This document shows, in pieces, positions 1 through 10,209 of a stretch of DNA of 64,000 bases. A program made the position numbers and the translations under genes. Source of the DNA: Shewanella litorisediminis (lineage in GTDB: Bacteria; Pseudomonadota; Gammaproteobacteria; Enterobacterales; Shewanellaceae); the NCBI RefSeq assembly GCF_016834455.1, contig NZ_CP069213.1:112001-176000 (forward strand), written 5' to 3'. The notes under the pieces were generated by a model that saw nothing but the letters and a program-made list of their open reading frames with translations, searched no databases and was not told the DNA's origin. How positions within the stretch are numbered: the stretch's first letter is position 1; each line of letters opens with the position of its first letter.

Positions 1-1
1 A

Positions 2-190
2 ACCGGCGAGCTTAAGCGCTTTTTGGTGCCAAGGCGCGACAGCGCGGCGCTGGCGGCTGCGATGGATGATGCTGTTAACCATGCCGCGGCATCTGATGCG
101 CTGCGCCCCGCATTGCCAGAATCGCTCAGGCGCGAGCTTGAGGCAACGCAGGTGATGGCGCGCTATCTGGCGCTGTGCGATAAAAGTTGA
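2..190 (+). CDS. C-terminal end of a probable glycosyltransferase (truncated by window edge)
   Basis: An open frame enters from the left edge and stops at TGA 188-190, giving 62 residues. The piece contains an LVPRRDSAALAAAM-like segment, the pattern seen near the C-terminus of GT4-type glycosyltransferases where the protein returns to the nucleotide-sugar domain. Its position next to four other glycosyltransferase genes agrees. The catalytic part lies outside the window, so family and substrate cannot be given. Confidence 0.5.
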   Translation, partial: TGELKRFLVPRRDSAALAAAMDDAVNHAAASDALRPALPESLRRELEATQVMARYLALCDKS

Positions 191-259
191 TAACTTGCTC
201 GCGCATAACAGTCAGCTTATGTGCTCAGCATAAAGACGGATTTCAATCCAAGGATTTTT

Positions 260-1015
260 ATGACCCAACGTGACGTCGCTCTGGTGATTACCAGCTGCAA
301 CAGATTCGATTTGCTTGAAGATACCCTGCGAAGCTTTTTTGCCTTCAACACCTATCCCATCAAGCAGCACATCATAGTGGAAGACAGCCACAACATCGCC
401 AAGTTGCGCGCGACCCTGGCCAAGTTCCCCGGGGTGGATTTCACTGTGCTGCACAACGACCCGCAGCTTGGGCAGATGAAAAGCATCGACCGGGCCTACG
501 CCGAGGTGCGCTGCGATTACATTTTTCATTGTGAGGATGACTGGGAGTTTTATCGCAAGGGCTTTATCGAGGATTCGTTCAAGGTGCTCGACAGCGATGA
601 AAAGATAGTGACTGTGTGGCTAAGAGAGCAGGACGACACCAACGGTCATCCGGTGGCGCCTGAGATTTATAAAACGGCGGATGCCGAAGCTTTGCCATAT
701 CAGCTGATGATCACCCATCATCGCAAGCATGAAAAAGCCGATTTATGGCACGGGTTTACCTTTAATCCCGGCCTGCGCCGCTTAAAGGATTACCAGTTGG
801 TGGCGCCCATCAGCAGTTATTCAGGGGAGCGTACCCTGTCTGAAGCCTATTTCTCCCACGGCTTTCGCGGCGCCATTTTCCCAAAGGGTTATGTACGCCA
901 CATAGGTGACCATCGCGGTATCCGCTATAAGCTAACAACGCCGCTGTGGGTTAAAGATTTGTCGGTATCGTTTCGCCGTTTACGCCGAAAGCTGGCAGCG
1001 CTGGTCGGCCGCTGA
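260..1015 (+). CDS. GT-A fold glycosyltransferase (family 2-like)
   Basis: This 251-residue protein has the start of a GT-A fold (VALVITSCNRFDLLEDTL) and an acidic metal-binding motif, FHCEDDWEF, at about residues 97-105. It probably transfers a sugar during lipopolysaccharide core or surface polysaccharide assembly on the cytoplasmic side of the inner membrane. The frame is open from ATG 221, but ATG 260 is preferred because AGGA at 251-254 lies five bases upstream and the family fold begins right after it. The 3' end overlaps the end of the convergent next gene by 36 bases. Donor and acceptor are unknown. Confidence 0.75.
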   Translation: MTQRDVALVITSCNRFDLLEDTLRSFFAFNTYPIKQHIIVEDSHNIAKLRATLAKFPGVDFTVLHNDPQLGQMKSIDRAYAEVRCDYIFHCEDDWEFYRKGFIEDSFKVLDSDEKIVTVWLREQDDTNGHPVAPEIYKTADAEALPYQLMITHHRKHEKADLWHGFTFNPGLRRLKDYQLVAPISSYSGERTLSEAYFSHGFRGAIFPKGYVRHIGDHRGIRYKLTTPLWVKDLSVSFRRLRRKLAALVGR

Positions 1016-1834
1016 GGTTGGCGTCGGGCACTCATTCACGCACTCATTCAGACCCTGGTCGCAGCGCACTTTGCGCTCGGCCAGGCAGGCCTCAAACAGC
1101 AGGTTGTTTTTCTCAAGTGCCGCTTTGCAGTTCTCTTTGTGATACAGATGAAAGGCAACCCCGGCAAATTTCAGTACTTTGCGTTTAAGCCCCAGATGTA
1201 ACAGCCGGGCGGCAAATTCTTTGTCTTCCGGTCCCCAACCTTCAAAACCAATATTAAAGCCGTTGATGGCCAGTGCATCGGCGCGCCAGAAGGCGAGGTT
1301 GCAGGCATGTATGCTGTCGGCCGAGCTGCATTTTGACATTGCCACTTGCCGGGAGAGCCAGGCAAAGCGCAGCGCCGTGCTGCGGCCGCGATACAGGCCT
1401 TTTGAAAAGACACTGGGCACCAATCCTGTTTTAATGACTTTGTCACTGAGCGCTGCAGTCATGCGGGCGCGTTTGCCGCTGACAAAGTGCCCGCGTGCCG
1501 CGGCCTTCAGGTGATCGGCGATAAAGTGGCGCTGCAGCACCAGATCGCCATCAATCAGCACTATGTAATCACCCCTGGCTTTGGCGATGGCCTTGTTGCG
1601 GCTCATGGCAACCCTGAAGCCCTTATCCTCTTGCCAGCTGTGAATCAGCGGCACCGGAAACCGCGCCTGAAAATCTGCAATCAGCGCCGCGGTGGCCTCG
1701 GTTGAACCGTCATCTGCGATGATCACTTCATCGGGCAGATGCGATTGGCGCAGCACAGATTCGAGCACGCACTTGAGCGCCTCGGGCCAGTTGTAGGTGG
1801 TAACAATCAAAGAGACAGACAGAGCTTCGGACAT
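980..1834 (-). CDS. Family 2 glycosyltransferase
   Basis: 284 residues. The N-terminus is a classical GT2 domain: VSLIVTTYNWPEAL, then DEVIIADDGSTEAT, then the metal-binding LIDGD near residue 95. The C-terminal half carries WGPEDKEFAARL, the acidic motif of the galactosyltransferase C-terminal region found in bacterial capsule and LPS enzymes. It has no membrane segments, so it should act at the cytoplasmic face. It is transcribed alone, 187 bases downstream of the next minus-strand gene, and converges on its left neighbour with a 36-base overlap of coding ends. The substrate is not predictable from sequence. Confidence 0.85.
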   Translation of the reverse strand: MSEALSVSLIVTTYNWPEALKCVLESVLRQSHLPDEVIIADDGSTEATAALIADFQARFPVPLIHSWQEDKGFRVAMSRNKAIAKARGDYIVLIDGDLVLQRHFIADHLKAAARGHFVSGKRARMTAALSDKVIKTGLVPSVFSKGLYRGRSTALRFAWLSRQVAMSKCSSADSIHACNLAFWRADALAINGFNIGFEGWGPEDKEFAARLLHLGLKRKVLKFAGVAFHLYHKENCKAALEKNNLLFEACLAERKVRCDQGLNECVNECPTPTSAADQRCQLSA

Positions 1835-2021
1835 AGTCGCAAACAGAAAACGAATATTCCGGACATTATATTGTTTTAAGCGTATGCGGCGTAATGAAAA
1901 TATGTTAATTAACCATTTCGTTGTATTGGTTAACTTTATATTTACACTTTGTCATGGTTTGCACGAGAGCCGCTAACCAAGCGGCAGCAAAGTCGCGCAG
2001 AAATGTTGGGCAGCAAGCCTT

Positions 2022-3044
2022 TCAGAGCGTGGCCACAAAGGCTTCGAAGGCGTCGGTCACTGCCGCTGTGGAGTAATGCTCTGGCAGCGGTTTGGTAAAA
2101 GACTGAGGGTTTGCCAAAGCGTGCGCGATAATGTCGCCTAACTGCGATTCATCGTTTACCAGCCCGGGAAACTCTTTGCCAAGCACTTCGCACGCCCCCA
2201 GGGTTGCCGTGCTGACCATGGGCACATTCAGCGCCATGGCTTCGAGCAGCACATAGCCCATGGTTTCTGTATCAGAACAGAGCACCAGACAGGATGCCTG
2301 CTTAAGCAGCGGGAAAGGGTTATAAAGATTGCCGGTAAATATCAGGTTATCCACCACCCCAAGCTCGGTAGCAAGCGCCTGCAAACCGGGAATGCGGGGC
2401 TTGGATTCGTCCTGCTCTTTACCGACAAACACCAATTTATGGCCATGCAGTGCCGGGGTTTGTGCATAGGCACGAATGAGCCTGTCCTGCCTTTTCTCGG
2501 CGCTGATGCGGCCGATGTGGATAAGGTAAGGCTCAGTTATGGCGTGGGTGGGCGTTTGCTGTGCCTGATGTTGCACGGCCTGCTCATCGAAAGGGTTGTT
2601 GATTACCCTGTGCTGCCGTCCGGTCCAGTGACTGAGCTCATCTGCCATAGCGCGGGACACCAGAATTTCGCGGCCGCGATAGCGCTGGCGTGCCTTAAAT
2701 CGATTCAGCAGGCGCGTAAACCTGCCGCGACCCTGGCGATAGGTGGCGCAGCAGTCGCTGTGGATGATAGCGATGGCGGCATTTTTGGGGGCATGGCGAT
2801 GGCCGACGTTATCAACCAGCACCAGTTGCTCATTTTCCTTTGGCTGGTATTGCCTGAGCCACTTTTTATCGATGGCACATACCGCATCAAAGCCCTGCCA
2901 GTGGCTCGCTTCTTCGCTGCTGAATGTGCCAAGACAGAGTATTTCTACCCTGTGGCCACGGCGTTGCAGCGCGTTGCCAAGCAAGGTTGTAGCCAGCTCA
3001 GCGCCGCCCGGGGCCAACTGGCGCAGTACAAAACGGTAGTGCAT
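2022..3044 (-). CDS. GT4-family glycosyltransferase
   Basis: 340 residues with the two-domain GT-B layout. The N-terminus has the glycine motif LAPGGAELATTLLGNAL. The C-terminal nucleotide-sugar domain has HIGRISAEKRQDRLI near residue 190 and an E-x7-E type motif in SDTETMGYVLLEAMAL near residue 275. Proteins of this kind add hexoses to the LPS core or O-unit using UDP-sugars. The start codon shares one base with the stop of the upstream gene (TAATG on the minus strand, 3042-3046), so the two are translationally coupled. The specific sugar cannot be inferred. Confidence 0.85.
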   Translation of the reverse strand: MHYRFVLRQLAPGGAELATTLLGNALQRRGHRVEILCLGTFSSEEASHWQGFDAVCAIDKKWLRQYQPKENEQLVLVDNVGHRHAPKNAAIAIIHSDCCATYRQGRGRFTRLLNRFKARQRYRGREILVSRAMADELSHWTGRQHRVINNPFDEQAVQHQAQQTPTHAITEPYLIHIGRISAEKRQDRLIRAYAQTPALHGHKLVFVGKEQDESKPRIPGLQALATELGVVDNLIFTGNLYNPFPLLKQASCLVLCSDTETMGYVLLEAMALNVPMVSTATLGACEVLGKEFPGLVNDESQLGDIIAHALANPQSFTKPLPEHYSTAAVTDAFEAFVATL

Positions 3045-3799
3045 TAGGGTTTGTTGTTTTCGTGGAATTCGTACAACTTGGCCTCTTTCAAAAAGGCGTA
3101 ATAGGCTTCCATCACCGACAGAATAAAGCCGCGTTTGCCGGAAAAGATTTTACGTTGCAGCAGGTATTCTTTTAAGAATACCAGCGGGAATACCAGCAGT
3201 AATTTGGCGAGGGAATAGCGCTTACCCTTCACAAACTTCTCGTTGGCCTTGAGTGTTGAGTAAGTGTTGTTTTTGGTGGTGATAGCTGAAATAGAATCGT
3301 AGCCGTAATGATCGAAGGCGTGATTGATGAATATTTCCTTGCCATCCACAGAGGCACTTTCGTGGGCCATACGCGAGTCGTCAAAGTGCGATTTGGACTT
3401 TTTATAAAAGCGATGATTGTTGGCTTTTTTGCTGAAGCGCGACAGGGGTTTTCCAATGAAAATATCGTTGCGCCAGAAGCGCACGCTGTCGGCCTTGTCC
3501 TGTGTCATGATGTCGCGAAATGCGGCCACCAATTCAGGGTTAATGGCTTCGTCACCATCGAGATTAAGCACCCACTCGTGCTTGCAAAGCGACATAGCGT
3601 ATTGTTTTTGCTTGGCATATCCCATCCAATCGTGGTGGTGAATGCTGGCGCCATAGGCTTTGGCTATCTCGAGGGTTTTGTCGGTACTGCCTGAGTCCAC
3701 CAGGATGATTTCATCCATGTCCTGCACGCTGGCCAGGGTTTTGGCCAGATGCTTTTCTTCATTCTTGGTGATGATAAAGACACTGATGGGCAGCTTCAT
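3044..3799 (-). CDS. waaE: LPS core glycosyltransferase, WaaE/KdtX-like
   Basis: 251 residues. The GT2 signature is ISVFIITKNEEKHLAKTL, followed by DEIILVDSGSTDKT and a metal-binding LDGDE near residue 80. The length, the DWMGYAKQKQYA segment and the position near coaD match the WaaE/KdtX family, beta-1,4-glucosyltransferases that add the first glucose to heptose I of the inner core; kdtX-coaD adjacency is common in gammaproteobacteria. It is the first gene of a coupled pair with the GT4 gene at 2022-3044. The exact acceptor in this organism is an inference. Confidence 0.8.
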   Translation of the reverse strand: MKLPISVFIITKNEEKHLAKTLASVQDMDEIILVDSGSTDKTLEIAKAYGASIHHHDWMGYAKQKQYAMSLCKHEWVLNLDGDEAINPELVAAFRDIMTQDKADSVRFWRNDIFIGKPLSRFSKKANNHRFYKKSKSHFDDSRMAHESASVDGKEIFINHAFDHYGYDSISAITTKNNTYSTLKANEKFVKGKRYSLAKLLLVFPLVFLKEYLLQRKIFSGKRGFILSVMEAYYAFLKEAKLYEFHENNKP

Positions 3800-3977
3800 T
3801 GAAATCTCGACTCTCCGGGTTAAGCTGCGGATTATATCATTTGTCGCGCCCTTGTCTTGTTAACTCGGTTTTATCCGTCTTTGAGACAGAATGAATTTAA
3901 CACCGCTTGTGGTACTATCCGGCCAATTAGTTGGTGTACGGCGGCGATATCGCGGCTGATGAAGGGAAACAGTTCTG

Positions 3978-5230
<1,253 letters not shown>

Positions 5231-5249
5231 TTAACGAAAAGGGATTTCG

Positions 5250-6734
5250 ATGAAGTACGTAACACTCTCAGCCCTGAGTCTGGCAATGTTTGCCACTCAG
5301 GCCCACGCGGCTCCCTGGGTCGACAGTTCAGATTTGTACCTTCGCGCCGACATTCAGGCGCTGGCGGATGCCGGCGTTATCACTATGCCGGTGAATACCT
5401 TCCCCCTGATGTGGGCGGGTATTGGCGTGGATCTGGGAAAAGCTGAACCATCCGTTATGGCGCCTGATATTGCCGCCGCCTATGCAAGGGTTAACTATTA
5501 CTACCGTCAGGCGGTTGATAATCGTGGCAATACCCGAATTAAGGGGGCCATTGCCTCTGACCCAGCCCGCTTCCAGCATTTTGGCAGTGATTACCGTGAA
5601 AAGGCTGAAGTTAAAGCATCCCATGAATACATGGATAACCGCTTCGCTTTCAAAGTCTCAGCCACCGCTGCATACGATGCCCAGGATGACAAAGATTTCC
5701 GTCTGGATGACTCTTGGGGCGCGGTCGTGCTGGGGAATTGGATTATCAGCGCTGGGGCTATTGAGCAGTGGTGGGGGCCCGGGTTTGATACCGCGCTGCA
5801 TAAATCCAATAACGCCCGTCCAATGCCATCTCTGATACTGAGTCGCAATAATGCGGCGGCTTTTGAAACGCCCTGGCTGTCGTGGATTGGTCCCTGGACC
5901 CTGACTACGGGCATCAGCTGGATGAATGATGACCGTGCTGTGGAAGACACCTTGCTGTGGAACTTCCGAGGCACTTTGCGCCCCATCAAGCAGGTCGAAA
6001 TCGGCGCCTCCTGGACAGTGCAAATGTGTGGTGAAGGTCAGGACTGCGGTTTTGGTACCTTCTGGGACACCATCACGGGTGGTGGTGAGTGTGCCGATGG
6101 CTCCGTGGACTGCGACCCATCTTTGAATTCGCGTCTCGGTAACCAGATGGCCGGCTGGGATATCCGCTACGCCGATACCTGGTTTGAGGTGCCCGTGGGC
6201 ATTTACCTTGAGCGTACCTGTGAGGATTCAAGTGGCCCCATGCCCTGGGATCTGGCAGATTGCGCCAAGCTGGCTGGGGTGGACACCCGCTTTGGCAGCA
6301 AGGATCAGCAATATAAGCTGTTCCTGGAATACACTGACACCATGGTGGCCTGTGGCACCGACAGTAACGCTTTTAACTGCTTCTATGAGCACAGTACTTA
6401 TCTTTCCGGTTCGCGTTATTATCGCCGCTCGCTGGGTTCAACCTATGACAGCGACGCTAATACCTGGGTGTTGGGCCTGATAGGCCAGTTTGGCGACAGC
6501 AAGGGTATTAATGCCTATCTGCGTTATGCTCAGCTTAATAAAGACGGCAAAAACCGGGGTGGCGATTGGGTACCTCAGCCTCCCAAGGAAGATTTACTGA
6601 TGCTGGAAGTATCCTACCGTCAGCCGCTGCTCAAAGGCATGGTGACTGTGGGTGGCACAGTATCGAAATCGGATTACGAGCTAGACTCAAGTAACGATGC
6701 GACCGTGTTTGGCAGTTACGAATACCGTTTTTGA
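5250..6734 (+). CDS. wzi: Capsule assembly Wzi-family outer-membrane protein
   Basis: 494 residues. A signal peptide ends at AHA near residue 20. The mature part starts WVDSSDLYLRADIQALADAGVI, the N-terminal helix region typical of Wzi, and continues as alternating aromatic strands ending in a C-terminal FGSYEYRF, as outer-membrane barrels do. Wzi in E. coli anchors group 1 capsule to the cell surface; in Shewanella the homologue may bind another polysaccharide. It lies 19 bases after coaD and ends in a clear terminator. Several cysteines (CGEGQDCGF, CADGSVDCD) suggest disulphide-bonded surface loops, which is unusual for such barrels. Confidence 0.8.
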   Translation: MKYVTLSALSLAMFATQAHAAPWVDSSDLYLRADIQALADAGVITMPVNTFPLMWAGIGVDLGKAEPSVMAPDIAAAYARVNYYYRQAVDNRGNTRIKGAIASDPARFQHFGSDYREKAEVKASHEYMDNRFAFKVSATAAYDAQDDKDFRLDDSWGAVVLGNWIISAGAIEQWWGPGFDTALHKSNNARPMPSLILSRNNAAAFETPWLSWIGPWTLTTGISWMNDDRAVEDTLLWNFRGTLRPIKQVEIGASWTVQMCGEGQDCGFGTFWDTITGGGECADGSVDCDPSLNSRLGNQMAGWDIRYADTWFEVPVGIYLERTCEDSSGPMPWDLADCAKLAGVDTRFGSKDQQYKLFLEYTDTMVACGTDSNAFNCFYEHSTYLSGSRYYRRSLGSTYDSDANTWVLGLIGQFGDSKGINAYLRYAQLNKDGKNRGGDWVPQPPKEDLLMLEVSYRQPLLKGMVTVGGTVSKSDYELDSSNDATVFGSYEYRF

Positions 6735-6765
6735 TTACCTCGTCCCCACGAAAGACATCAAATAG

Positions 6766-6793
6766 AAAAAGCCCCCGATTCGGGGCTTTTTTG
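6766..6793 (+). terminator. Rho-independent terminator after the Wzi-type gene
   Basis: The GCCCC and GGGGC arms enclose a short loop, flanked by an A-run and followed by a T-run. It can serve the plus-strand coaD-wzi transcript and, because of the A-run, the convergent DMT gene. Confidence 0.85.
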
Positions 6794-6805
6794 TATCGGG
6801 CAGGC

Positions 6806-7696
6806 CTAGTGCGCCAGAATCAGCACAGTGCCCGCTACTGTCATGATGGCGCCGAGCCAGGCGCCCACAGCCGGACTTTTGCGATACACCAGCCACAGCA
6901 GCGGCAACACCAGGATAGGGCTCACGGACGACAATATGGCCACCAGACCGGCGTTACCGTGTTTGAGAGCCTGCAATATCAGGGTCATACCCAGCACCAT
7001 CGACAGTGCTGCGTTGCCAATGGTGAGTGCCAGTACCTTGGGAGTTGCGGGGGTTCTGGCCCTGGCAACGGAAAAGCCCAGCAGCAACAGGGCGAAATGC
7101 AGCACAAAGGCCGTACTCATGCGCACTGCCGACGCCGCCACTGCATCTATGTCGGTTTCCATCAGGGGTTTGAGCATCAGGGTCGACACCGATTGGCACA
7201 GGGCTGACAAGAGTGCCAGTGCCATACCGCGTTTGACCTGCTGATTACCGTTTTCCCAGGCATGTTCTTCGTTTTTTCGTTTACCGAAAAATATAGCTAC
7301 CATCACGCCGCTGATGAGCAGGCTACTGCCAAACAGGGTCCATCCCCACAGGGTTTCACCGAGAAACAAATAGGCCAGTACAGCCGAAAACAGGGAATGG
7401 GTGGCAAAGAGTACCCCGGCTCTTCTGGGGCCTAAGCGATTCATGGCGGCAAACAGCGCCGTATCACCAATGAAAATGCCGATAAGCCCCGAGAGTGCCA
7501 GCAAATAAAGGCTGTCCAGCGTCAGGCTGTGCCAGCTGCCAAGGAGCAGCGTCAGCAGCCAGAGCATAACGCTGGCACTGAGCATTCTGATGCGGGTGAA
7601 GGCAAAGGCGCCAAGATGTGTGGCGGCGGTGGCCGACATCAGGCTGCCAACGGCCCAGCAGGCAGCGGCGAGTAACGCGAGGTATTCAAAGCTCAA
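6806..7696 (-). CDS. EamA/DMT-superfamily transporter
   Basis: 296 residues with ten hydrophobic segments in two repeated EamA units (about residues 1-140 and 155-296). The N-terminus FEYLALLAAACWAVGSLMSA and the second repeat MALALLSALCQSVSTLMLKPL are typical. These inner-membrane carriers export or import metabolites such as amino acids or nucleotide sugars; the substrate is not predictable. A charged stretch (GKRKNEEHAWENGNQQVKRG) separates the repeats. It is transcribed alone on the minus strand. Confidence 0.85.
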   Translation of the reverse strand: MSFEYLALLAAACWAVGSLMSATAATHLGAFAFTRIRMLSASVMLWLLTLLLGSWHSLTLDSLYLLALSGLIGIFIGDTALFAAMNRLGPRRAGVLFATHSLFSAVLAYLFLGETLWGWTLFGSSLLISGVMVAIFFGKRKNEEHAWENGNQQVKRGMALALLSALCQSVSTLMLKPLMETDIDAVAASAVRMSTAFVLHFALLLLGFSVARARTPATPKVLALTIGNAALSMVLGMTLILQALKHGNAGLVAILSSVSPILVLPLLWLVYRKSPAVGAWLGAIMTVAGTVLILAH

Positions 7697-7861
7697 GGAT
7701 CGGCCTGTGAGTGCAATGGAGATCAGGGGGCGCCATTATAGAGACTTGGCTATTAATGCTCCAGCATTCGGTAAAGGGTAATCTGCCAAAGTGCATTTAT
7801 AGATGAATAAAAAGAACTCAAAAACGCAAATTGGACATGTTTTATCTGATTACGGATGAAA

Positions 7862-8677
7862 TTATTTTGTCTGACATAGGCTGCAAAATACCGTGGTGCG
7901 CTGACCGAGGCGGATTTCACTCAGCAGGTGGCCACACTCGGTGCAGGTCTCGCCGCCGCGGCCATACACATGTAATTTCTGGGCAAAGTAACCGGGCTTG
8001 CCGTCGGCGTTGGTAAAGTCTTTGAGGGTGGTGCCCCCCTGCTTGATGGCGTGGGCAAGAATGGTCTTCACTTCGGCGGTGAGCACAGTAAGGCGCTTGG
8101 CATCCACTTTACCTGCCTCGGCCTCGGGATGAATACCGGCGGCAAACAGGGCTTCGTTGGCGTAGATATTACCCACACCCACCACTATGGCATTGTCCAT
8201 CAGGCACAGCTTGATGGCTTTCTTTTTGCCTTTGAGCGCCCCTTGCAGGTAATCGGCATGGAAAGCGGCTGACAGTGGCTCCGGCCCAAGCTTTTCAAGC
8301 AGTGGGTGAGCAGCCTCCGGCAATTCGCTCCAGAGCCAGGCACCGAAGCGGCGGGGATCGTTAAAGCGCAGCACCCGGCCGTTCTGCATTACCAGGTCGA
8401 TATGGTCATGCTTTTCGACCGGGGTATCCTTGGGCAGCACTCTCAGGCTGCCGGACATGCCCAGATGCACTATGGTGGTACCCGCCTGCGTATCTATCAG
8501 CAGATACTTGGCCCGGCGCCTGACACCCAAAATGGTTTGGCCAACGATGTTTTGCGCAAGCGCAGGCACCGGCCAGCGCAGGCTGGCATTGCGAACTATC
8601 AGGGCTTCAACGCGGTTGCCTTCCAGATGGGGGGCAATACCCTGACGGGTGACTTCAACTTCCGGTAATTCTGGCAT
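7862..8677 (-). CDS. mutM: Formamidopyrimidine-DNA glycosylase
   Basis: 271 residues. MutM (Fpg) removes 8-oxoguanine and formamidopyrimidines from DNA and nicks the abasic site. The N-terminus [14 protein letters not shown] supplies the catalytic Pro2 and Glu3. A lysine-containing [10 protein letters not shown] block and [13 protein letters not shown] follow. The C-terminal zinc finger is intact (CTECGH near residue 246 and CSLCQ at the end). It begins 19 bases after the small membrane-protein gene upstream and may be the last gene of the molybdopterin operon. Confidence 0.97.
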   Translation of the reverse strand: MPELPEVEVTRQGIAPHLEGNRVEALIVRNASLRWPVPALAQNIVGQTILGVRRRAKYLLIDTQAGTTIVHLGMSGSLRVLPKDTPVEKHDHIDLVMQNGRVLRFNDPRRFGAWLWSELPEAAHPLLEKLGPEPLSAAFHADYLQGALKGKKKAIKLCLMDNAIVVGVGNIYANEALFAAGIHPEAEAGKVDAKRLTVLTAEVKTILAHAIKQGGTTLKDFTNADGKPGYFAQKLHVYGRGGETCTECGHLLSEIRLGQRTTVFCSLCQTK

Positions 8678-8696
8678 GCTGCTCTCGTGCTGCGGG

Positions 8697-9155
8697 TTAT
8701 TGGGGTTGGGTTGCCACCTGGGGTTTCAATTGAGGTTCCAGGGCTTGGCGCAGGCTGGGGGGAATAAGGTACCAGCGTCCCTGGGGGGATTGCAAAAATC
8801 CGTCATCAAACAGCAGCCAGGTTTGTGGGGAGAGGGTACCTATGAGGATGGTCAGCTCCCTCGGCCCGGTGGGCTGGCCCGGCGGCTGAGAAAGTGCTGA
8901 AACCTTGAGGCTTAACCAGGCCTTGCCCCAGTCATCACAATTGCTGACCTGACTGTCGCAGGCAAAGATGCCATTGGTACGCTCCAGTGCCACGCCGTCC
9001 AGTTGCAGGCCGGTAAGCGGCGTGGAGGCATCAAAGAGCGGCGCGGCATCTTCCGGCAGGCTGTTCATGCGCTGGTCAAGCAATGTCAGCACAGAGACCA
9101 TCAGGATGCAGGCGATGATAATGATGTTGTTCCAGGTACGGCGTTTAAGTCCCAT
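8697..9155 (-). CDS. Hypothetical single-pass membrane protein
   Basis: 152 residues that I cannot assign to a named family. The N-terminus is basic ([10 protein letters not shown]), followed by one hydrophobic segment at about residues 11-25, so the remaining 125 residues probably face the periplasm. [13 protein letters not shown] segment holds two cysteines that could form a disulphide. Codon use and base composition match the neighbours, and it sits between moaA (61 bases upstream) and mutM (19 bases downstream) on the same strand. No clear ribosome binding site is visible. Confidence 0.65.
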   Translation of the reverse strand: MGLKRRTWNNIIIIACILMVSVLTLLDQRMNSLPEDAAPLFDASTPLTGLQLDGVALERTNGIFACDSQVSNCDDWGKAWLSLKVSALSQPPGQPTGPRELTILIGTLSPQTWLLFDDGFLQSPQGRWYLIPPSLRQALEPQLKPQVATQPQ

Positions 9156-9216
9156 GGGAAAAAATCAAGCGAAACCCTGGCGTTGAGTGTAACACGAGAT
9201 GCGTTGGGGTGAAGGG

Positions 9217-10200
9217 TCAGCCTCCGGTCGCATTCATGAACCTGAGGATCTGTATCTCGCCGGTCTCGAACCTGTGCTCACGGGGTTTAAGCGGCATCGC
9301 GGCGAGAATGGCCGCTTTAAGCGCCTCTGTGTCGTCGGGGTGGTTTCTCAGGACAGCCTTGAGGTCGACCGAGTGCTCGTTTCCAAGGCATAACAGCAAA
9401 CGTCCCTCAACCGTCACCCTGACCCTGTTACATTCGTGGCAAAAGTTATGGCTGTGTGGGGAAATAAACCCTATGTGGATTGGGCTGTCACTCATCCGGT
9501 AATATCGTGCCGGACCGCCGGTGCGCTTGTCTGAACGTGTGAGCGGATAACGGCTTTCAATGATGGTCCGCACCGCATCGCTGGATAAGTGCCTGGATGA
9601 TGCTCTCTCATCCATCACTCCTATGGGCATCTCTTCGATAAAAGCGATATCCAGCCCACGGCCGCGGCAAAACGCTACCAGATCCAGCACTTCATCGTCG
9701 TTGCGGCCCTTGAGGATGACGGCATTTATCTTGATGCGCTTGAAGCCGGCATTGATGGCGGCATCGATACCGCCAATCACCCGCTCCAGCTTGCCGTTGC
9801 GGGTCAGGGCCTCGAAGCGTTCCGGTTTTAAGGTATCCAGACTGATGTTGAGCCGCTTGAGACCGGCTGCCTTGAGGGAGGGGGCCAGTTTGGCGAGCCT
9901 CGAGCCATTGCTGGTCATCGAGAGATCGTCCAGCCCCGGCAGGCTGCCGAGCTGCCTGACCAGCTCTTCGCAGTCGGTGCGGATCAGCGGCTCACCACCG
10001 GTCAGACGAATTTTTTTCACCCCAAGCTCGGTAAAGGCGCGGCCAATCAGAGCCAGCTCCTCAAGACTCAGTACCTGCTCCTTCGGCAGAAAACAGGGGT
10101 CTTCTTCCATGCAATAGACGCAGCGAAAATCACAGCGGTCTGTTACCGATAGCCTCAGGTACTCGACCTGACGGCCAAAACTGTCGTACAGGGCCGGCAT
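9217..10200 (-). CDS. moaA: GTP 3',8-cyclase
   Basis: 327 residues, the usual MoaA length. It is a radical-SAM enzyme that, with MoaC, turns GTP into cyclic pyranopterin monophosphate, the first step of molybdopterin synthesis. The N-terminal radical-SAM cluster motif is CDFRCVYC near residues 22-29; the second cluster comes from the C-terminal cysteines in CHECNRVRV and LLLCLG. The protein ends in the conserved Gly-Gly tail, needed for activity in this family. It follows the mobB-moeA gene by nine bases on the same strand. No moaC, moaD or moaE is visible in this window. Confidence 0.96.
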   Translation of the reverse strand: MPALYDSFGRQVEYLRLSVTDRCDFRCVYCMEEDPCFLPKEQVLSLEELALIGRAFTELGVKKIRLTGGEPLIRTDCEELVRQLGSLPGLDDLSMTSNGSRLAKLAPSLKAAGLKRLNISLDTLKPERFEALTRNGKLERVIGGIDAAINAGFKRIKINAVILKGRNDDEVLDLVAFCRGRGLDIAFIEEMPIGVMDERASSRHLSSDAVRTIIESRYPLTRSDKRTGGPARYYRMSDSPIHIGFISPHSHNFCHECNRVRVTVEGRLLLCLGNEHSVDLKAVLRNHPDDTEALKAAILAAMPLKPREHRFETGEIQILRFMNATGG

Positions 10201-10209
10201 GGTCAGATC

